NCBI GenBank assembly: GCA_964564735.1
Contig: CAZMCH010000142.1
Coordinates: 1 to 7,869, forward strand
DNA: 7,869 bases
Source of the DNA: CAZMCH01 sp964564735
GTDB taxonomy: Bacteria > Poribacteria > DTPJ01
Direction of reading: 5' to 3'
Shown here: piece by piece, positions 6,638-7,869 of the stretch
Position numbering within the stretch: the first letter of the stretch is position 1
How the letters are laid out: each line of letters opens with the position of its first letter
Program-made: the position numbers and the translations under genes
The notes under the pieces: model-generated
The model's input: only the letters and a program-made list of their open reading frames with translations
Databases searched by the model: none
Told to the model about the DNA's origin: nothing

Positions 6638-7081
6638 TTAGATACCTGTAAGATTTTGAAGGATTTTCATCAAGACTTTCTTAAAAATATCTAGTTCCTC
6701 TGTATCAATACCTTTTTGGGCTTCCAATGAAGTTTCGTCAAATATTCTCATCAGGTCTTCTTGTAATCTTTTGCCTTTGTTTGTCAAATAGATAAGGTTT
6801 TGCCTACGGTCTAATCGATCTGGGATACGGACTACTAAATCACGCTTTTCCATAGAGTCGACTATGCGAGTAATGCAAGTCTTATCCCTATGAACTACGT
6901 CAGCAAGGTTTTGCTGTATTTGTCCGTCTTTGCCCCATAGACACCATAGTATTCTCCATTGCTCGCCAGTAACATCATGACCTTCTTTGGCAAAATTTTG
7001 ATTTACCTTTTCACGAAAAGCTTTAGATGTCCTTCTGATTAGTGAGAATAGTGATTGTTCTGGATTGTATTCATTATTCAT
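6638..7081 (-). CDS. MarR-family transcriptional regulator
   Basis: A complete 147-residue winged-helix regulator, normal in length for the family. Helices at about 7-31 and 106-145 form the usual dimerisation part. The DNA-binding domain runs from about 37 to 104: TGEQWRILWCLW, then the helix-turn-helix with recognition helix DKTCITRIVDSMEKR (66-80), and the wing RIPDRLDRRQNLIYLTNKG (85-103), whose DxRxxxIxLTxKG pattern is diagnostic. MarR proteins commonly repress an efflux gene cluster and themselves until a small aromatic or phenolic ligand, or oxidation, releases them. C47 and C69 are present, but nothing shows they sense redox. ATG 7081 has AAGGGA about 8 nt upstream, and a good promoter lies 60-90 nt upstream. 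The export operon lies directly downstream in the same direction and is the most likely target. Confidence 0.93.
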   Translation of the reverse strand: MNNEYNPEQSLFSLIRRTSKAFREKVNQNFAKEGHDVTGEQWRILWCLWGKDGQIQQNLADVVHRDKTCITRIVDSMEKRDLVVRIPDRLDRRQNLIYLTNKGKRLQEDLMRIFDETSLEAQKGIDTEELDIFKKVLMKILQNLTGI

Positions 7082-7121
7082 AGGCGAATCCCTTTTTACA
7101 AATATTGTCCTATAAAATTTA

Positions 7122-7140
7122 GTTGCATGTCCAACGGTTG
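7122..7140. promoter_or_regulatory. Possible MarR operator at the marR start point
   Basis: Three half-sites, GTTG (7122-7125), CAAC (7132-7135) and GTTG (7137-7140), form two overlapping inverted repeats: GTTG-N6-CAAC and CAAC-G-GTTG. They cover the predicted start point just below the -10 box, where repressor binding would block transcription. TTG-N6-CAA spacing is plausible for MarR dimers. A second small palindrome, ACAA-ATA-TTGT (7098-7108), lies further into the leader. Assignment is inference. Confidence 0.4.
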
Positions 7141-7143
7141 TAT

Positions 7144-7172
7144 ATTATACCAAATTTATATTATAATTGCAA
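7144..7172 (-). promoter_or_regulatory. Sigma70-like promoter of the marR gene
   Basis: On the minus strand a -35 box TTGCAA (7167-7172) is followed after exactly 17 bp by a perfect -10 box TATAAT (7144-7149). Transcription would start near 7137, giving a leader of about 55 nt before the marR start codon. Boxes, spacing and position all fit. Confidence 0.72.
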
Positions 7173-7264
7173 GTTTTTATTTCATAATTCAGAAATTCCC
7201 CAATCTATATACTATTCCGATAATATTCTGTCTAAAATCATATAGTCAAAAAGATACAGGCAAA

Positions 7265-7282
7265 ATGATAGAACCCTATCAT
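7265..7282. repeat. Small perfect hairpin, ATGATAG-AACC-CTATCAT
   Basis: A 7-bp perfect stem with a 4-nt loop. On the minus strand it is followed by three more Ts (CTATCATTTTG), so it could be a weak terminator at the end of the transposase remnant. It is GC-poor, so function is uncertain. Confidence 0.4.
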
Positions 7283-7290
7283 GATGACCT
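7281..7290. repeat. 10-bp direct repeat, left copy (ATGATGACCT)
   Basis: Identical to 7677-7686 and in the same orientation. This copy sits where the transposase match ends, just after AEIVI. It overlaps the arm of the small hairpin at 7265-7282. Confidence 0.6.
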
Positions 7291-7676
7291 ATGACAATCT
7301 CTGCAAATGGATTATCCCATGCCTTTCCCTTGCCGGACACGCTCAATCTCGTTCCAAAATCCAAAAGTCCTGAGCCATAAATATCGGATTTATAATGACT
7401 CCCCTGATCTGTATGATGAATCAAAGGTATATGTCCTGTATGTAATATCTCCAAAACCAATAATTCTGATAAATCCCGTCTTAATGACCAGCCACGAATC
7501 ATCAGAGTGTAAATATCCATCAATATGGCAAGATAAGCTGTTGAGCCATCTGAAAAACTAATGTATGAGATGTCTCCACACCATACATGGTCGGGATAAA
7601 TGATATCAAGGTTCTTCAAAAGATTGGAATATGGTGCTAAACCTACACTGACAGTGGTTTTTACCCTACATCTGCG

Positions 7677-7686
7677 ATGATGACCT
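7677..7686. repeat. 10-bp direct repeat, right copy (ATGATGACCT)
   Basis: Identical to 7281-7290. This copy sits just before recognisable transposase sequence begins, about 20 nt from the last recognisable PAPS-reductase codon. Ten bases is too long for a normal IS3 target duplication (3-4 bp). Confidence 0.6.
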
Positions 7687-7707
7687 GTAATCCCATATCC
7701 TTTTTCT

Positions 7708-7869
7708 CTCAAAGATATATAGGAATATCTCGGCAGAAGACCATTCAAGAAGAGGATTACAATTAACTTGAATGAGATACTTTTTCCTTCGGATATGGAA
7801 CTATAGTTTGCCCGGGAGTCGCTCTCTTCTGCTCTGACGCCGTCAAACACCAATGCCCTAATATTGCTT
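7708..7869 (-). pseudogene. PAPS-reductase-family fragment, frameshifted and truncated
   Basis: From the right edge the minus strand reads ALVFDGVRAEESDSRANY and then SSISEGK, the pattern of PAPS-reductase-like (CysH superfamily, adenine nucleotide alpha hydrolase fold) proteins, GVRxEES followed by a basic segment. At the five-A run (7781-7785) the frame breaks. Shifting by one base continues the family as KYLIQVNCNPLLEW and SSAEIFLYIFE down to 7708; one extra A would restore the frame. After that the family match ends, close to the transposase remnant. The nucleotide-binding P-loop would be outside the window, and the Cys-rich C-terminal part is lost. Either an old pseudogene cut by the IS, or a frameshift from a sequencing error plus a real truncation. 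The substrate cannot be told. Confidence 0.65.

Larger units (their letters stand above)
7212..7707 (-). pseudogene. IS3-family transposase remnant (catalytic core)
   Basis: The DDE integrase core of an IS3-family OrfB, truncated at both ends. Homology starts around 7670 (RCRVKTT) and runs through PYSNLLKNLD, PDHVWCGDISYI, IRGWSLRRDL, PLIHHTDQGSHY and WDNPFAE. The catalytic residues are D at 7572-7574, D at 7407-7409 and E at 7299-7301, with exactly 35 residues between the second D and the E, as expected. The IHHTDQG and RGWSL patterns suggest the IS3 subgroup with PEIHHSDQG. The N-terminal helix-turn-helix and early integrase part are missing, and after AEIVIG the sequence no longer fits and stops at 7212, short of the usual C-terminus by some 40 residues. 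Its open frame continues upstream to the window edge, but that part belongs to a different gene remnant. No terminal inverted repeats were found. Confidence 0.8.

Noticed and set aside
6847..6950. C47 and C69 of the MarR protein as a redox switch
   Set aside because: Their positions do not match a recognised OhrR-type N-terminal Cys, and nothing else in the sequence supports redox sensing.
7212..7853. One long protein from a TTG at 7853 to a stop at 7212
   Set aside because: Its first third is PAPS-reductase-like and then out of frame, the rest is IS3 transposase. It is a chance fusion of two remnants, not a gene.
1..7869. tRNA, rRNA, CRISPR array or phage attachment site
   Set aside because: I looked on both strands and saw no cloverleaf, rRNA-like stretch, regularly spaced repeats or att-like duplication beyond the 10-bp pair described.

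Overview
The window is AT-rich and every gene I can support lies on the minus strand, so it reads from right to left. I cannot name the organism. A MarR regulator next to a MacAB-type export operon, an adaptor with a very long TolC-docking-like hairpin, PBS-lyase-type HEAT repeats and an ABC exporter with PH-like and zinc-ribbon domains suggest a diderm bacterium, probably an uncultivated lineage. A run of 10 Ns marks a scaffold join, as in a metagenome or single-cell assembly. The lineage call is inference only.

Right edge to about 7212: a small genomic scrapyard. The edge carries the middle of a PAPS-reductase-family (CysH superfamily) gene, frameshifted in an A-run and then cut off. It is followed by the catalytic core of an IS3-family transposase (D, D, 35, E intact) that lacks both ends. 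The single long open frame through this stretch is a chance fusion of the two remnants. A 10-bp direct repeat (ATGATGACCT) sits at both ends of the transposase remnant.

7211 to 6460: a marR-type regulator with a convincing sigma70-like promoter (TTGCAA, 17 bp, TATAAT) and GTTG/CAAC half-sites at its predicted start point. An AT-rich hairpin with T-runs on both sides follows. Next is a 57-bp palindromic element built of two diverged 24-nt units in inverted orientation, each able to form its own small hairpin with compensating changes.

6459 to 1: the transport locus. It encodes a soluble HEAT-repeat protein (C-terminus lost in the N gap), a 647-aa MacA/HlyD-like membrane-fusion adaptor, two different MacB-like permeases (418 and 436 aa) and their ATPase (235 aa). 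Last comes the N-terminal third of an MsbA-like ABC exporter carrying a PH-like domain and a CxxC-x8-CxxC zinc ribbon, which runs off the left edge. From adaptor to exporter the genes are 9 nt apart, 9 nt apart, overlapping by 8 nt, and 34 nt apart, so they are almost certainly one transcript. MarR, just upstream in the same direction, is the likely regulator. The adaptor, two permeases and ATPase would form one MacAB-type machine in the inner membrane and periplasm. The exporter would be a second, ATP-driven transporter made together with it. The substrate cannot be read from the sequence.

The most unusual features are the adaptor's roughly 125-residue-per-arm coiled-coil hairpin, its apparent duplicated beta-barrel domain, the PH/zinc-ribbon exporter, and the covarying palindrome between marR and the HEAT gene.
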